From Limiplasma sp964504385 (GTDB lineage: Bacteria; Bacillota; Clostridia; Christensenellales; Aristaeellaceae): 24,269 bases of DNA. Location: positions 1-24,269 of the forward strand of contig CAZDEF010000037.1 of the NCBI GenBank assembly GCA_964504385.1, read 5' to 3'. The translations under genes and the position numbers were made by a program. The notes beneath the pieces are model-generated. The model searched no databases. It was not told the origin of the DNA and worked only from the letters and a program-made list of their open reading frames with translations. Of this stretch, positions 23,306 to 24,269 are shown piece after piece (the first letter of the stretch is position 1; each line of letters opens with the position of its first letter).

Positions 23306-24264
23306 TAGTAGCTCCCTCCCGTCCACGTGGGCAGCGCTGCCAGCACATCTTCCACCAGCTCCGCCTTGTCGGCTGCTGTAAAGTAGTCGGTTCCCTTCAC
23401 CGGCGTATGTCCTGCCGCTCCTGTCGGGCCCGTGTCTCCTGTGTCGCCCTTCGGCCCCTGTGGGCCGGTGTCGCCTGTGTCCCCCTTGGGGCCTTGCACA
23501 CCTTGCGGCCCGGCTGCTCCGGTCGCACCCGTCGCGCCCGTGTCCCCCTTCGGGCCCTGCGGCCCTGCGGAACCCGTGTCGCCCTTTTCGCCCTGCGGCC
23601 CGGCAGGCCCAACAGCGCCTGTATCGCCCTTCGGGCCCTGTGCGCCGGTGTCGCCTTTGTCTCCCTTGTCGCCCTTCGGGCCTTGCAGCGCGCCCATGTT
23701 CGCCCACGTGTTCCTGTCAGCGTCCCAAATGTACACCACATTGCTCTCGCTGGTGCCCACGGCGTATGCGTCGCCTGCGCTGCCCGTGGCGTGCGCAGCG
23801 GTCAAAGCCGCATAGGTGGCGTACAGCGCCAGTATGGTAAAGCTCGTCCCGTCCGCGCCGTCGTCGCCCTTGTCCCCCTTCGGGCCCTGAATTCCCTGCT
23901 CGCCCTGCGGGCCGGTCGGCCCCTGCGGCCCTGTCGCGCCGGTGTCACCCTTCAGGCCGCGTTCTCCCTGCACGCCCTGCGGCCCCTCTGGCCCCGTCGC
24001 GCCGGTATCTCCCTTGGGGCCTTGCACACCCTGCACGCCCTGCGGCCCTGCTGCGCCCGTGTCGCCCTTCACGCCCTGCTCGCCTCTCGGCCCCTGCGCA
24101 CCCTGCGGCCCGCGCAGCGCTTCCAGCTGCTCCGGCGTAAAGTCCTCGTAGGTGAATGCCTCTCCGCGCTCGCCCTGCGGCCCCTGCACATACAGCACGC
24201 CGGGCTTCATCCGTGCTTCGCTGCGCACCTCTGCCTCTATCCGCAGTCCCTTATTCGTTAACAT
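23305..24264 (-). CDS. Collagen-like phage tail fibre protein
   Basis: 319 aa from the ATG at 24264; the frame stays open to the window edge, so a start further upstream cannot be excluded. Two blocks of Gly-X-Y repeats (about residues 27-118 and 168-275, with GPKGDTG and GPQG units) flank a 45-50-residue globular insert (YATYAALTAAHATGSAGDAY, VYIWDADRNTW) seen in phage fibre proteins. The end YFTAADKAELVEDVLAALP is a common fibre or adaptor tail. The repeats should form a triple-helical shaft. It is the first gene of the visible late run, coupled to the next one. Confidence 0.85.
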   Translation of the reverse strand: MLTNKGLRIEAEVRSEARMKPGVLYVQGPQGERGEAFTYEDFTPEQLEALRGPQGAQGPRGEQGVKGDTGAAGPQGVQGVQGPKGDTGATGPEGPQGVQGERGLKGDTGATGPQGPTGPQGEQGIQGPKGDKGDDGADGTSFTILALYATYAALTAAHATGSAGDAYAVGTSESNVVYIWDADRNTWANMGALQGPKGDKGDKGDTGAQGPKGDTGAVGPAGPQGEKGDTGSAGPQGPKGDTGATGATGAAGPQGVQGPKGDTGDTGPQGPKGDTGDTGPTGAAGHTPVKGTDYFTAADKAELVEDVLAALPTWTGGSY

Positions 24265-24269
24265 GGCCA

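Noticed and set aside
23306..23707. Upstream extension of the 159-aa tail protein
   Set aside because: The added residues are Arg/Gly-rich out-of-frame collagen repeats; TAATG coupling at 23305 defines the start.
23432..24151. Plus-strand Pro/Cys/Gly-rich repeat frames opposite the collagen-like gene
   Set aside because: They arise from reading the Gly-X-Y codon repeats in antisense; no ribosome sites.
23392..24160. Regular short repeats that could suggest a CRISPR array
   Set aside because: The period is codon-based collagen coding (GPKGDTG units) without unique spacers of constant length.

Overview
The window spans the junction between the chromosome of a spore-forming, G+C-rich clostridial bacterium and an integrated prophage. 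The host assignment rests on gene content: the end of pnp followed by an M16 peptidase (the pairing seen in Bacillus and Clostridia), a SpoIID-type protein, two small spore-coat-type genes and a lipoprotein parvulin foldase. Strong AGGAGG-type ribosome sites and TATAAT promoters also fit. No 16S or other species marker is present, so I do not name a species.

Host part (1 to about 6.7 kb). On the plus strand are the pnp C-terminus, an M16 zinc peptidase, a dUTPase_2/MazG-like pyrophosphatase, a DUF3267-type membrane metalloprotease gene with an in-frame TGA, and a SpoIID/LytB protein. On the minus strand are a CotF-type pair, a PrsA/SurA-like parvulin, a YfcE phosphodiesterase and the C-terminal half of exodeoxyribonuclease III. 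The exoIII reading frame stops abruptly near 6.68 kb, where the sequence turns AT-rich and accessory. The simplest reading is that the prophage, or a remnant of its end, sits in or next to this gene.

Prophage part (about 6.7 kb to the end). Nearly all genes are on the minus strand, so the late operon reads right to left. From the right: a collagen-like fibre protein, a tail-associated protein, a protein with a CBM5/12-like module, a 35-aa membrane protein, a palindrome-rich repeat element, a virion-type protein, and a 3474-aa polyvalent protein. The giant carries a zincin motif, a MuF-C domain, an ADP-ribosyltransferase-like domain, an LPD3-like domain with an internal duplication, and a long C-terminal region. 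Then come a DUF3800 gene preceded by a compact structured RNA, the lysis cassette (holin, NlpC/P60 endolysin, membrane protein), and at the far left two AT-rich accessory genes: a PBECR4-like nuclease candidate and an 82-aa protein.

Most interesting are: (1) the self-contained cassette of consensus promoter, multibranch RNA, intrinsic terminator and DUF3800 gene at 9.54-10.42 kb; (2) a shared 12-bp box plus TATGCT element, each just after a terminator, in front of both the virion-gene unit and the lysis unit, which looks like a prophage late promoter; (3) the 3474-aa protein with KFSLKE-type motifs at its domain boundaries; (4) a 234-bp hairpin cluster bounded by 30-bp perfect direct repeats. 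All family calls come from reading motifs by eye; no database search was run.
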